This document shows, one piece after another, positions 35,831 through 46,612 of a stretch of 64,000 nt of DNA. The notes beneath the pieces were generated by a model. It was not told the origin of the DNA. It made no database searches and saw only the letters and a program-made list of their open reading frames with translations. Positions within the stretch are counted from its first letter, which is position 1; each line of letters opens with the position of its first letter. This DNA is from Buxus sempervirens. Its lineage: Eukaryota; Streptophyta; Magnoliopsida; Buxales; Buxaceae. A program made the translations under genes and the position numbers. The stretch lies in the NCBI GenBank assembly GCA_947561395.2, contig OX387186.1:39513220-39577219 (forward strand), in the 5' to 3' direction.

Positions 35831-37787
35831 TGTAACGCCTTGGATCCGGGTTACATGGACTAAACCGTAACTCGTCACCGAAGGGTTACTTATCCACCCA
35901 GGAACTCAAATCAGAGTACAGGAAACACAAAAAAAAAACATTTAAATATATAATCAGAGTCAACTAAACCCATCTCAAATGAATATCATATCTATATTCT
36001 GATACTCACATGATCTAAACGTTTACCCGCCGATACCGTCCTTTACAAGATCTGAAAACAAAACAAAACAAAACGGTCTGAGATACGAATATCCCAGTAA
36101 GTAGCGCATGCATGCTCATAAACATTTTTTCACAGTTTTAAAACATGCTCTAGATTAAAATATGCATCGGAAACAATAATGCGGATAAACTGGAAAATCC
36201 CACTGTAATATATCAATAGATACAAGACAACTAGAATAAATCTGCATGCCAATCAAATCTGAGTATCAATCATAATCAACAAATCATAGCAGGACTCGCG
36301 GAAATTTGACTACTTTTATGCAGCACTTCCCTCATGGAAGGCCTTTCCATCATGGAGAAAATGCATTAAGGAGATTGCAACACTTCCCTCATGGAAGGCC
36401 TTTCCATCATGGAGAAAATGCATTAAGGAGATTGCAACACTTCCCTCATGGAAGGCCTCTCCATCATGGAGGAAACGCATTAAGGAGATTGCAACACTTC
36501 CCTCATGGAAGGTCTCTCCTTCATGGAGGAAACGCATTAAGGAGATTGCAATACTTCCCTCATGGAAGGCCTCTCCATCATAGAGGAAACGCATTAAGGA
36601 GATTGCAACACTTCCCTCATGGAAGGTCTCTCCTTCGTGGAGGAAACGCATTAAGGAGATTGCAACACTTCTCTCATGGAAGGTCTCTCCTTCGTGGAGG
36701 AAACGCATTAAGGAGATTGCAACACTTCCCTCATGGAAGGCCTCTCCCTCATGGAGGAAACACATTAAAGATATTGCAGCACTTCCTTTATGGAAGGCCT
36801 CTCCCTCATGGAGGAAAACCAATTAAAACTAAAATCTCAACCTTTTTCATCAACCATTACTTTCCCAAAATTATGTTCATGCACTATGCTAGATTGCATC
36901 TCAACTATTACTCTTCTCTTTACTATTATTAAATTGACCTTATCTCATTTTAAACTTAAAGTACAAATCCTAAAATTCACTTTTAAACACTTTTTCCTTA
37001 AATTTTGATTTTTCTTTTAAAATGTAACTAAAGTGTAATTATTTAGTTGGGGGTTGAACTTATTTGTTGAATCTAACTAAAATCTAAACTAAAAAATAAT
37101 TATTTAGGTTTTGTGTACTAATTTATCAATACAGTATACGTTTTACACTAAAATGTAATTACTTTCTAAAATAAACATCAATATTTAATTACTTTATCCT
37201 TTTTGCATCAAAACATAAATATTTCTTTAAACGTCAACCCCAAACCAGTCCCTAAAATTTATTTTTTAAAGATTTTTCATGCTCCATTTAGGCTACCAAA
37301 CAACTTGAAATCAATTACTGTAACTTAAGCATACTAATTTAAACTAAATCTAACAATTTCATCAATTTAAGATCATCATTATAGAATTTCACACCAAGCT
37401 TCAATTTGTGAAAATAGCAAGAGAGAGAAAATAAAGCTACTTACCACTTCTCTTTTCTTCCTCTTTCTCTTCTCTTCTTCTTCCCCATCTCTTCTTCTCC
37501 CTTCGTCTTCTCCTCTTTTCTCTCCCTGCGCCCTTTTTCTCTTCTACGGTTGATAAGGGAAATGAGAACCCTTGGGTTCTCGATCCATCTATATCATTTT
37601 TTTTAAATTAACCCACTTAAACCACTTCAAATGAACCGAACCAAACCACTAAACCATATAACCCAACCCATTAAATCAAATAATCAATTGAACCTTCCAA
37701 TCCTTAAATCAATTTAATTAATCTAATTAACCCTTAATTAAAATATTCACTCTTAATTAAAATTTCCTAAAAATTCAGGATTTTACA
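35831..37787 (-). mobile_element. Solo LTR F1 (Tekay/Del-like, short)
   Basis: A 1,957-bp LTR, TGTAACGCCTTGGATCC...AGGATTTTACA, with perfect duplication GTTAT at 35826-35830 and 37788-37792. Sense is minus, judged from the 3' module (hairpin 36080-36095, TTCG loop, next to GCGCATGCATGC). It contains a 57-bp tandem array. Confidence 0.87.
36321..36833. repeat. 57-bp minisatellite, nine units
   Basis: Nine head-to-tail 57-bp units of the type CTTCCCTCATGGAAGGCCT. Because 57 is divisible by three, both strands stay open for over 160 codons (19-residue repeats such as QHFPHGRPFHHGENALRRL). The array lies within a non-coding LTR, so I do not call a gene. Confidence 0.92.
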
Positions 37788-39639
37788 GTTATAGACAGAA
37801 ACAGGGTCTCAGGATTAATCGCGGGTTCACGATTAGATTCCAGGATTAATCACAAATCTCGATTATCCTTCAAGGGTACTGTTCTGTAAGACCCTGATTT
37901 TTGGTGAGTTATTTATTTATTTAGTTATTTATTTTGATATATAAACTGTGTTTATCAGGTGATTTTTTGTGGTTTGAGGGCTTAGCCCATACTCGCATGT
38001 ACAGGCGTTATATAGCCAATTTTTCTGGAAAATTTTATTATTATCATTATTATTAGGAAAGTATAGTTGTGTGCTTATTAACGTAAGTGGATGCGGAACA
38101 TGTAGTGTTTCCGGTGGGCGAGCACGCATAGGATCAAGGAGTTAAAAGATTAATCGAGCGGCGTATGTATCGCAAGGTAAATGTACAAAAAGGGTAAGTA
38201 GGGTTTTGGGTTTAAAGGAAATACGCATATTATTTACGGAAATATTGTTCGTTAGTCTGATACTTAGGAGCTCAGGAGAATCGGCTGGAGTGGCGATTAG
38301 GGTTCTGCTCGTGAAGAACCAGGATCGCAAGGGGTAAGAGACGGATCTTGAAGTTGAAGTTGAGTGGGTTATTTCTCTCTGCTCGAGACGTATTGGTTGG
38401 GTAGATTCTGTACTCGCGTGCGTGGCCGGAGTGGTGATCGGCCGAGGTTTTGCTATATTCTGGAATAAGCGCATTCATGTGAGTAGCACTGATTTACAAC
38501 TGGGTTTTGTGTTTGATGTTTTCGTGGGCTTATTCTTATGCATGGTTTGTATTTTAAGTGATGTATGAGTTTTCTGGTTTTCTGGAATGACATGAAACAG
38601 AGTCGGAGATGGAATTTTATCTTGAAATTAAAAGTGTTTAGATTAAATCCAAATATGGTTGGGAAGTCTTCTGGGAGTACTAGGAGGGTATTGGAGCAAT
38701 AACAGACCGAAACAAAATAGCCAGAGATATAGATCTCGAATTTACAGAGAACTGAAAATCGCAGGGGTATCCGCGAACCCGGCGCCCACTGCCGCTCACC
38801 TCTTAGCTAGACGCCCGTTAAAATTCGACTTACCGCCGAGCTCGTGCGAACCTGGTGCTCAGCTCGCGTGCACTCGAAAACCGACCGCTCGGCTCACGCG
38901 AACCTGGCGCTTAACTCGCGCCTATCTCGCGCTCACCTGGCGTCGAGTGAGCGGAAGCAACCTTTTACCCTAATTTTCTTACCGCCGACCGACGTCCACC
39001 TGGCGCCCACCTCAGGAAGTGAGCGCCTACCCTATTTTATTTACTGAAATGGAAATCTGAATTAGCCAAGAGTAATTGGGTGTCTTAAGGGTTAAACCAC
39101 TTCACTATTCACTTGTTTGGGAACTTTGGGATCTACTTTGCCTATGAAATTATTAGAGGAAAATTTAGTTAACTTCTTAAAAGCTTCCAAGTTGAATTTA
39201 GGTTATTTATGAGTGTTGTGCCGGATGCCAAACCACTAAGAGTTACCAGTTACATTCACTCTGTTTTATACACTGTTTTGATTGAGGAGTTATTCTATTC
39301 TGGTTTCACGTGTTTGGAAACTGTAAATGTATTGTGAGGATTTCCTTGGTATGAATGAATTGAGTTTTGTTTCCGAATGGCATGTGTTACGAAAATGAGA
39401 AAATGCTGAAAGTACTTGAGATACTGCTTGGTCCAGAGGGACAGGTGATGAACTGTGATGGGTTTTACATGATGTGGAATGAATGGTTTTACTTTGATAT
39501 TGGTATTGAGATTATACGATGTTTTACTGTTTTGGTCTAGCTTGTCCTGGATCCAGATGTTTAAGCTTAGTAATGTGATGTTATTGTTGGTTGTTGGAAT
39601 TGTATGGCCTTGTGTGTTGCCACGACCGGTGTAGAGCAG

Positions 39640-39760
39640 CCAGAAACCCTGAGTAGGCCTGGTTGTCAATGCAGAAACCCGGGGAGTAGGCCTGCATTGG
39701 ATGACGAAACCCTGAGTAGGCCGTCATTTCAGAGTATCCGAAACCCTGAGTAGGCCGGAA
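39640..39760 (+). repeat. Tandem GAAACCCTGAGTAGGCC repeat in LTR G1
   Basis: Four units of about 25-35 bp sharing GAAACCCTGAGTAGGCC, with variable joins. Position within the LTR corresponds to the minisatellites of C, F1 and H1. Confidence 0.85.
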
Positions 39761-39998
39761 CTGTGTACATGGAGGTGTGGAGTGTATACTTGGCATGTTT
39801 AATTTATCAACTAAACGATAGTCATAACATTGACCAATCGATGTGTTGCCGTACTTAACTGAGATGTGATTTGTTTGATTAGAACAATTTTTGATTTGAA
39901 CTTGGGAATTGATGTTGGTTGTTAATCCGTATTGAGTGTTTGTCGATGCATAGTTTTAAATTGTGGTCAACTATTTCTGCATGCATGTGCTACTCGCT

Positions 39999-40014
39999 GA
40001 GATATTCGTATCTC
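39999..40014 (+). other. Conserved 3'-module hairpin, TTCG tetraloop form
   Basis: GAGATATTCGTATCTC: a perfect 6-bp stem closed by TTCG, 10-20 nt after GCATGCATGTGCTACT. Equivalent hairpins are at 969-982, 5367-5380, 9515-9529, 24439-24454, 36080-36095, 45002-45016 and 52161-52175, with a weaker one at 35113-35128. Confidence 0.75.
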
Positions 40015-41916
40015 ACTCCGTTGTTTGTTTTGTTTGTTTTTCAAATACTCGTGGTGAGGCGATTACCGGGGTAGATCCTGCTGAGGCTTATAGGGAGGAG
40101 GATTACTATTACCTTCCTTAGACTTGTAGGTTATCTTGTTCTGAATTTGAGAACTTTGAATAATTGAGATGTGTTAAAGTTAATTGGGGTTGAACCATAT
40201 GATTCTAGTTCAGTTTTAAATGTTACAATTTTGGATAAATCAAATTGTGCACTCTGTCAGGTTATAGCTAGATGATTATCCAGCGATCATAATTGTTAAA
40301 CGATCCTTGCCTAACCTCCGTGAGACGTGTTATATCTTTATTGAACAACACGGATCCGGGGCGTTACATGTTCATCATTCAGGATTAATCGTTAATACTC
40401 ACAATTAATCGATAACTCACGATTAGGTATGAGGACTAATCGCACAAGTCGTAATTAACATTATAAACTCCTTTTTATCTCAGGATTAATCGTGGAGCCT
40501 CTCGATTAATCGTCCTAGAATTTTGCAATTAATCAAGCACTCAGCGATTAATTGTCGAGTCGCGATCTGGGTTTTCTGGGTTCGTTTTCTGACATGAACC
40601 TATCCCCAAGCTCATTATTTACCTTCTAAAGTAATTTTGCTATTATCAAAATGCTTTAAGAGTAGTTTTACATCGATTAAAGTCATTCTAATGAATCCAT
40701 GCATTACATATCAAGTTTCTAATTCAATAAATGCAATCACACAATCACAAGAATTCCAGACATAATTCATATTCATAGACTATACAAAACATGATGAATT
40801 TACAAGGAATCCAGCACTAAAAGTGTAAAATTCCATGATAGTTTTCTATTGGCTCCTAAATCCTTCATACAAACTCACAGAACACCAGAGTTACACAAAG
40901 TTGTTGTTAGAATAATTCCCTTACCGTTGTCCCCATCTTCTTTTTCTTTTCTTCTTCCTTCTTCTGCTAAAGCTAAAACTCTCCTCTCCTTCCTTCTCTT
41001 CAATTCAAACGAATGGTAGCAGGGAATAAAACCTCCAGCGTAGTAGAGGATTTCCATAATTTTCTCCTTGACCTTTATATAGACAGACGCGTTTATATGT
41101 AGGGAACGACGGTAGTAAATTTATGGAACTCTTTTCTTAATTATTTTATGATTATAAATAGTTAGGGGAATTGGCAATATTACTGTTAGCGCAATAGAAG
41201 CGTGGTGGATAGGGGAAGATATAGATATTAAAATTTTAAGGACAAAATTTATTTGTTTAGTGGGTAGAATGTGAAATCCCAAATTTTCTAGAAAATAAAT
41301 AAATAAATTAAATAAGAATAGTTGGAGAATTAATGATTTTATTTGAGAATAAATTGGGTGATTAATTATAGTCTAAAGTTTGGGGAACTTTTCATCAATC
41401 AGGATGCATAATTGATTTACAATAGTGAGGAGATTAAATCTGGAAATTTTGGAATAAGATCAAATGGTTTGATACGGAATTATAAGGAAAAAGGGTATTT
41501 TGGTCTTTTTCCTAAATAGCCAAATTATTATATATAGAGATAAAATGATTATTGGACTTGAGAAATTAAATTAGATCTAAGTTGAATTTAAATTGATCAT
41601 AAATAGTGAGATTTATGGTCAAATGAGTGGGAGAAGGGTCTATTAGTAATTATAGTTAATTAGGAGCCTTAATTGAGGAATAAGATGAGTTTTGAGGTAT
41701 TTTAGTAATATTTAAAAAAAGAGGAATAAAATAGCACGAAAATCCACTAAAATAGGAGTTTCTTTTGTATGTGATTTAGGAGAAGGGATTTAAAAAGAGA
41801 GTTGAGGCAAAATAGGAAGGTTTCCAAATACAATTAGGACTCCTATTTGGGAGAGTGTATAAAATGAAGAGGTTAGAGAGTTGTTAGGTTTTTTTTTTTT
41901 CATTATTCTTGATGGA

Positions 41917-43131
41917 TGTAAGTGTGAAACCTCACACTCCTTATATGGCAAATGTTTGACAAATTATATCCTCTAATAATCTTCAAGATGTGCAGAATTA
42001 AAATATAAATTCTGTTAATTTAGTAAAGAGGAAGGTGAGGCTGCCACACAGCTACCACGCCGCTGGTAGCTCAAGGAAATGTAAAAATTTCTAAAGAAAG
42101 AACATTTCGTAAAGGCACTTGCAAGGAACAACGCCGCTACCACTCCGCTGGCAACGCATAAGTGAAATAGCACTTTGAAAGTAAAGCACGCGTACCGGCT
42201 TCGTAAGGCGACGCCGACACGCCGCTGGTAGCGCAGAGCAAGATTGAAGAATCTACAAATCAGCTGTGCACATGCCACGTTCCCTCCCGCTAGCAGCGCG
42301 CCCTTAACTGAGTCTATTTGGATTTGAGCGGGACTTGAGTTCGCTTCCAGCCGTCTACCCCGATTGCAAGGCGACGCCACCAGCGCTCGATGCAATCTGA
42401 GTTTTCTTCTTTAAATAGACGAGCTGTATTTGTTTTTCATAAGACTTTTTCTTTTGATTAATTGGATTTGGATCTTGAGGTGTTCGAGATTCAATTAATT
42501 GATTTTTAGAGAGTCGGTGATCGAGTGAGGGGGAGATCTGAGAGAGATCACCTGGAATTGAAGTTTGAGGATTCTTCTTCATTTCGGAACTTCACTTGAT
42601 CGTATGATCTCCTGGATTGGTGATCGAGCTTGTTGGATGCATAGGTGGATTCCTATTGCATTGGATCATCTCAGTGGACTCTGAGGTGATTGTCACGATC
42701 TGGATTGATCATGAATTGCAGCTTGTGGATTCAAGTTGTGTTGCAGTTCATGGATTCGAGCTGTGGATCTGGATATATCGTGAATTGCAGCTTGTGGATT
42801 CAAGTTGTGTTGCAGTTCGTGGATTCAAGCTGTGGATCTGGATAGATCGTGAATTGCAGCTTGTGGATTCAAGTTGTGCTACAGTTCGTGGATTCGAGCT
42901 GTGGATTGCTGTTGAGTGAGTTCAATTGTAAAGGTTAAGTGTGTTTTCCTTTGTAATTGACTTTCATTCAATAGTGGAGAGTCTAAGGGTTAGTCGCCTC
43001 ATATAGACTCGAGGTTTTTCCTGGATCTGGATTCAGGTTTCCTCGTATAATTTCTGTGTGTTTGTTTCCGCATTGTTAAGATCATAATTGTTGTAGATCG
43101 AGGACCTGTAGAGTAGTCTCCTACTCTTTCA
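41917..43131 (+). mobile_element. Solo LTR J (probably Ty1/copia)
   Basis: A 1,215-bp unit, TGTAAGTGTG...ACTCTTTCA, with perfect duplication ATGGA at 41912-41916 and 43132-43136. It differs from the other LTRs. The 3' part (TTGTAATTGACTTTCATTCA, then TTCCTCGTATAATTTC and GTGTTTGTTTCCGC) resembles the ends of copia LTRs. A TTTAAATAG box at 42410-42418 supports plus sense. It holds repeated ACGCCGCTGGTAGC blocks (42040-42300) and a 69-bp minisatellite. Confidence 0.78.
42697..42907 (+). repeat. 69-bp minisatellite, three units
   Basis: Three 69-bp units, each with GAATTGCAGCTTGTGGATTC (at 42713, 42782 and 42851). The open frame through it is a by-product of the unit length being divisible by three. 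Confidence 0.9.
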
Positions 43132-43146
43132 ATGGATCCGTACTGC

Positions 43147-43147
<1 letters not shown>

Positions 43148-43176
<29 letters not shown>
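43148..43176. repeat. (GA)n microsatellite
   Basis: About 14 GA units in LTR L, just after LTR J. Confidence 0.95.
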
Positions 43177-43180
<4 letters not shown>

Positions 43181-45298
43181 AGAAGAGATGGAAAAGATTC
43201 GTTGGACCAAGGTAAGTCTAGAAGATTAAAAGTTATGTTTATGGTCAATATGAATGGGTTGTGTTGCTAAAAAGGTTTTGTGATCATATCTTTTGATTCA
43301 AACGAGAAGGAGAGAATTGTTGTTTTTGTTTGGATTTGAAAGAGGGTGATATTTGGGTTTATTGGAGAGGATTTCAACTAAAAAGCAAGGCAAGCAGTTC
43401 ATTCCAACTTGCATTAAAATCAGATTTTTGGATTTCTTGGGATCCAATGTTTATACACATGTTTTATTTGGGTTTTGATAATCAAATCATTGTATGTTGT
43501 CATTTATTTGTTTTGGATTGTTTTGACATGTTTAAGAAGTTTTATTAGATGTATTGGAATTAATTTGAAGTGCTAAAAGCATAATCTATAGTTTTAGTTT
43601 TGATTTTCAGAATATTTAGAAAAATCTGGAAAAGTAGCGAATTTATGCGGACGCCCGAGTTGGTCTCAAGTGTTGTATTAGCGCCCAGTTATTTTGAATG
43701 GTTGCCCGACCTGGCTCAAGCACCCAAGCAGGAACCCCACCTATGTTTATTTTATTTTTTAAAAAACTCCAAACCTGAAAGTGATTTTTAGAGAGTTGAA
43801 CTAGAGCTTGATAGGGAGCCCGAGCGCTATATCAAGCACTCAAAATTCCTTAAACCCAGAAACAAGCGCCCTACCCATCCCTTGAAAGCTATAGCGAGTA
43901 CCCAAAGTCTAAAACCCAGAAAACAGTCACCCGATAGGATGCTCAAGTGCCATAGTGAACGCCTTTACACTGAATTACTTTGAGCCCGGTAGGCCGTTGG
44001 AGCGCTCACTGTCAGATTTTCATAATTAAGGATTTTGACCTAATTTTCAATTTTAAACTTTTTTTTGAGGAATTCCAACACATGTACCAACTAGATTAGA
44101 GTATTTTGAGAGTATTTGCATTAACCAAAAAATTATTTGGATTTTCATAAGGATTTTGGGTACGTTCTACTAAAGTGACTCAAGTTTTAAGGATTTGGGA
44201 AAATATGTGGATTTCTATTAACCTGAGTTATATTTAATAATTATGACACTTGTATTAGGACTAAATGGACATGCTTTGAGTTCCATCAAGGTAATAATAG
44301 AAATTAAACTAGATTTGAGTATTTTGATTAGATTATGCTTATGGCTTAAAGAGATGGAATGTATGGTTACTCAATTTGACATGTATGTGTCTCCTTGTAT
44401 CAGGGTGTGATTTTGATATGTATATGTCTCCACGTATATCGGTTTGTTCTATCACTTATGTGACATGGCATATGCCTTATGCTCTCACGTTTGTGGTTAT
44501 TTTATGGTGTATGCCTTATATCCTCGAGCAATGTACTCGGCAGGATACTTCCTTAACTTGTGTACTCGGTGGGAAGAGTGTGTTGGTAATATAGTTGTGT
44601 TGTACTTAGTCCGTGCACTCAGCGGGTATTACTTCCTCAATCCGTATACTTGGTGAAAAAATTGTATTTCATAACATATGCCTTATTTTTCCCTATCCAT
44701 GTACTCAGCGAGACTTACTTACATTTTAAATCCGTGTACTTGATGGGAATGTTGTATTGGTAATTTGTTTGGTATTCCTTAGCATGTTTACTCGGCAGGA
44801 AGGTAGTTGGGTTACTTGATTATATTTGCATGGTTCATGTTTTATACATAATAGGGATTCTTGTATTATGTTAGAAAATGATGTCTTCTTGTTCACTGAT
44901 GTGTTTGATATTCTTAATATGTGTGGTTTGTTTTGCTTTACCTGTTTACTTGCTGCATATTTAGAACTGTATAAGATTTATTTTCCGCATGATTACTTGT
45001 TGAGATTTTATATCTCACAACGTTTTATCGATTTTGTTTTCAGATAGTCCAGGAGAGGACGTTGCGGAATTTGGCTCGCAAGGGGACTATTTTGAGGAGG
45101 ACTTTTATTTTACTATGTAGGTTTAGGAGTTGTTATTTATTTGAGTTAGGACCTTTGAATTCCAATTATGGGTTGTAATAGGATTATTTTAGTTGGCCTT
45201 TATCAAGCTTGAACCTATTGATGGTTTTATATTGGATACTGATTATTTTATGCCATGCTTGATTTAAGGATTTTTATTATTGAAGCCGCACTCTGATT

Positions 45299-45442
45299 AA
45301 AGAAAAAGAAATTAATTACCATTAATGTCTGCTTTAGTTTATGTTTTGAAACACAAGCTAACGTTCAAGACCCTAAACGTTAGCTTGTGTTTCAAAACAT
45401 AAACTGAAGTAGACATTAATGGTAATTAATTTATTTTTCTTT
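45299..45442. mobile_element. Near-perfect foldback with about 67-bp arms
   Basis: The arms (about 45299-45365 and 45376-45442) are inverted complements with about three mismatches around a 10-nt spacer. They include AATTAATTACCATTAATGTC and TGTTTTGAAACACAAGCTAA. High arm identity suggests a young foldback MITE or arm homogenisation. No target duplication is certain (TTA-like sequence at the edges). It lies about 40 bp before the end of LTR L. Confidence 0.82.
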
Positions 45443-45479
45443 ATGAATTATTGAATAAACTTGAATCCAGGGCATTACA

Positions 45480-45508
45480 AATATGCTTGTAAAAAGTGGG
45501 ATATTACT
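45480..45508 (+). pseudogene. MULE transposase SWIM-type fragment, left piece
   Basis: Reads KYACKKWDIT in plus, continuing across LTR C2 into GIQSEYACHAMERLKTSKYD at 52658 onward. The pattern CxCKKWxITGIPCxHACxAM is the SWIM zinc finger at the end of MuDR-type (MURA) transposases. Two zinc-binding positions look replaced. Only about 45 codons remain, so it is a scrap. Confidence 0.6.
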
Positions 45509-45749
45509 TGTAAAACCCCGACCTAGATTATATCTTAATTATCTAAAGTGGGATTATTAGACTAATTAAGTACTTGTGTTATGAAGATGGGGTAAATGTG
45601 GATTATACTTAAGAATTTAGGCAAATCAAATTGAACTTTATTAAAGTTATTAAGGTAAGCTTAGTTAGTGCTATGTCTTAATTACAATTAGCCAAGATAT
45701 CCTCCAATTAGATCCAGTGAATTGGAAATCAAATTCTGAAAAATTAGAG

Positions 45750-46535
45750 TTAAGTGTACCTAAGGTATCCCATACAAATACCCAAGGTACTTCCCAAGTA
45801 TACCTAGAGTACACCCAAGTATTATCCAAAGTACTTCCCAAGTATGCATAGAGTACACCCAAGTATTACCCAAGGTACTTCCCAAGCATACCTAGAGTAC
45901 ACCCAAGTATTACCCAAGGTACCCCATTGTATTACCTAAGGTACTCCACTTGAATACCTAAGGTACCCCCTTGTATTGCCTAAGATACCCCACATGTATA
46001 CCTAAAGTACCCCCTAGTATTACCTAAGGTACCCCTTGTATTGCCTAAGGTACCCACTTGAATACCTAAGGTACCCCTTTGTTTTATCTAAGGTACACCC
46101 CCTTATGTAGCTAAGGTTCCTCACTTATATAACTAAGGTACCCCCATTGTATAACTAAAGTACCCCCTTATATCACTAAGGTACCCCCTTTTTATAACTA
46201 AAGTACCCCCTTATATAACTAAGGTACCCCTTTGTTTTACCTAAGGTACCTCCACTGTTTTACCTAGGGTACACCCTCCTTGTATTACCTAAAGGTATCC
46301 CCTCATATAACTAAAGTACACCCATTCTATAACTAAGGTACCCTTCCTCAATATATATAACTAAGGTACACCCCCCAAGTACACATAAAGTATGGCCTTA
46401 AAATAACTAAGGTAAATTCCCTTGAAACACTATGGTACCCCTCAAATAACACAAAAGTACCCCCCACTTAACACTAAGGTACCCCTCCTTATAACACTTA
46501 GGTACCCCCTTGATAGCCCTTAGGTACACCCAAGG
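45750..46535 (+). repeat. Degenerate 'CCTAAGGTACCCC' tandem array in LTR C2
   Basis: Same type as 6503-7275, with a different unit order and local expansions (for example the CAAGTATTACCCAAGGTAC blocks at 45790-45920). Confidence 0.9.
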
Positions 46536-46612
46536 GTTTAGTAGGAATAAAAGCTTTGTTTAGCGGCAGATTTGAAAGACCAAAAGTTGGGTATATAAAA
46601 GGATGCCCTAAT

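Larger units (their letters stand above)
37885..40368 (+). mobile_element. Solo LTR G1 (Tekay/Del-like)
   Basis: A 2,484-bp LTR, TGTAAGACCCTGATTTTTGG...GGGGCGTTACA, with perfect duplication TGTTC at 37880-37884 and 40369-40373. Sense is plus from the 3' module. It contains a GC-rich segment with repeated CTCGCG/GGCGC blocks (38775-39030), a GAAACCCTGAGTAGGCC repeat at 39640-39760, and the best hairpin of the shared 3' module at 39999-40014. Confidence 0.87.
29053..41269 (-). mobile_element. Old LTR-like unit I, with solo LTRs E1, E2, F1 and G1 nested inside
   Basis: It begins TGTCACATCCCC at 29053. Once E1, E2, F1 and G1 are taken out with one copy of each target duplication, the flanks join into continuous sequence of about 2.0 kb. 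Sense is minus: TTTATATA (41074-41081) is the likely TATA box, many GATTAATC/CGATTA repeats follow (40380-40560), and the hairpin-like TGAGATCATGAGCTCA at 35113-35128 lies where other LTRs have their 3' module. A (TC)n run is at 35010-35054. The right boundary is uncertain, no matching target duplication was found, and the last 40 bp may belong to the next element. Confidence 0.55.
41270..45479 (+). mobile_element. LTR L (Tekay/Del-like) with PPT-like upstream sequence, split by solo LTR J
   Basis: It starts TGTGAAATCCCAAATTTTC and ends CAGGGCATTACA; about 3.0 kb without J. Sense is plus (TATAAAA at 41868-41874; hairpin 45002-45016). Flanking pentamers TAGAA and AATAT do not match, so it is not a clean solo LTR. 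The bases just upstream (41240-41269, AAGGACAAAATTT and GTGGGTAGAA) look like the conserved end of a Tekay internal region and polypurine tract. It is probably the 3' LTR of an element whose rest is lost. A foldback lies at 45299-45442. Confidence 0.75.

Noticed and set aside
36306-36932. 208-codon frame of 19-residue repeats as a possible repeat protein
   Set aside because: The unit is 57 bp, so any stop-free unit stays open on both strands; it lies in the middle of solo LTR F1 with no promoter or conserved start.
38659-39047. Arg/Leu-rich frames in LTR G1
   Set aside because: GC-rich CTCGCG/GGCGC repeat segment inside an LTR; no conserved frame.
42617-42919. 100-codon frame with 23-residue repeats
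   Set aside because: 69-bp minisatellite within solo LTR J; same artefact.
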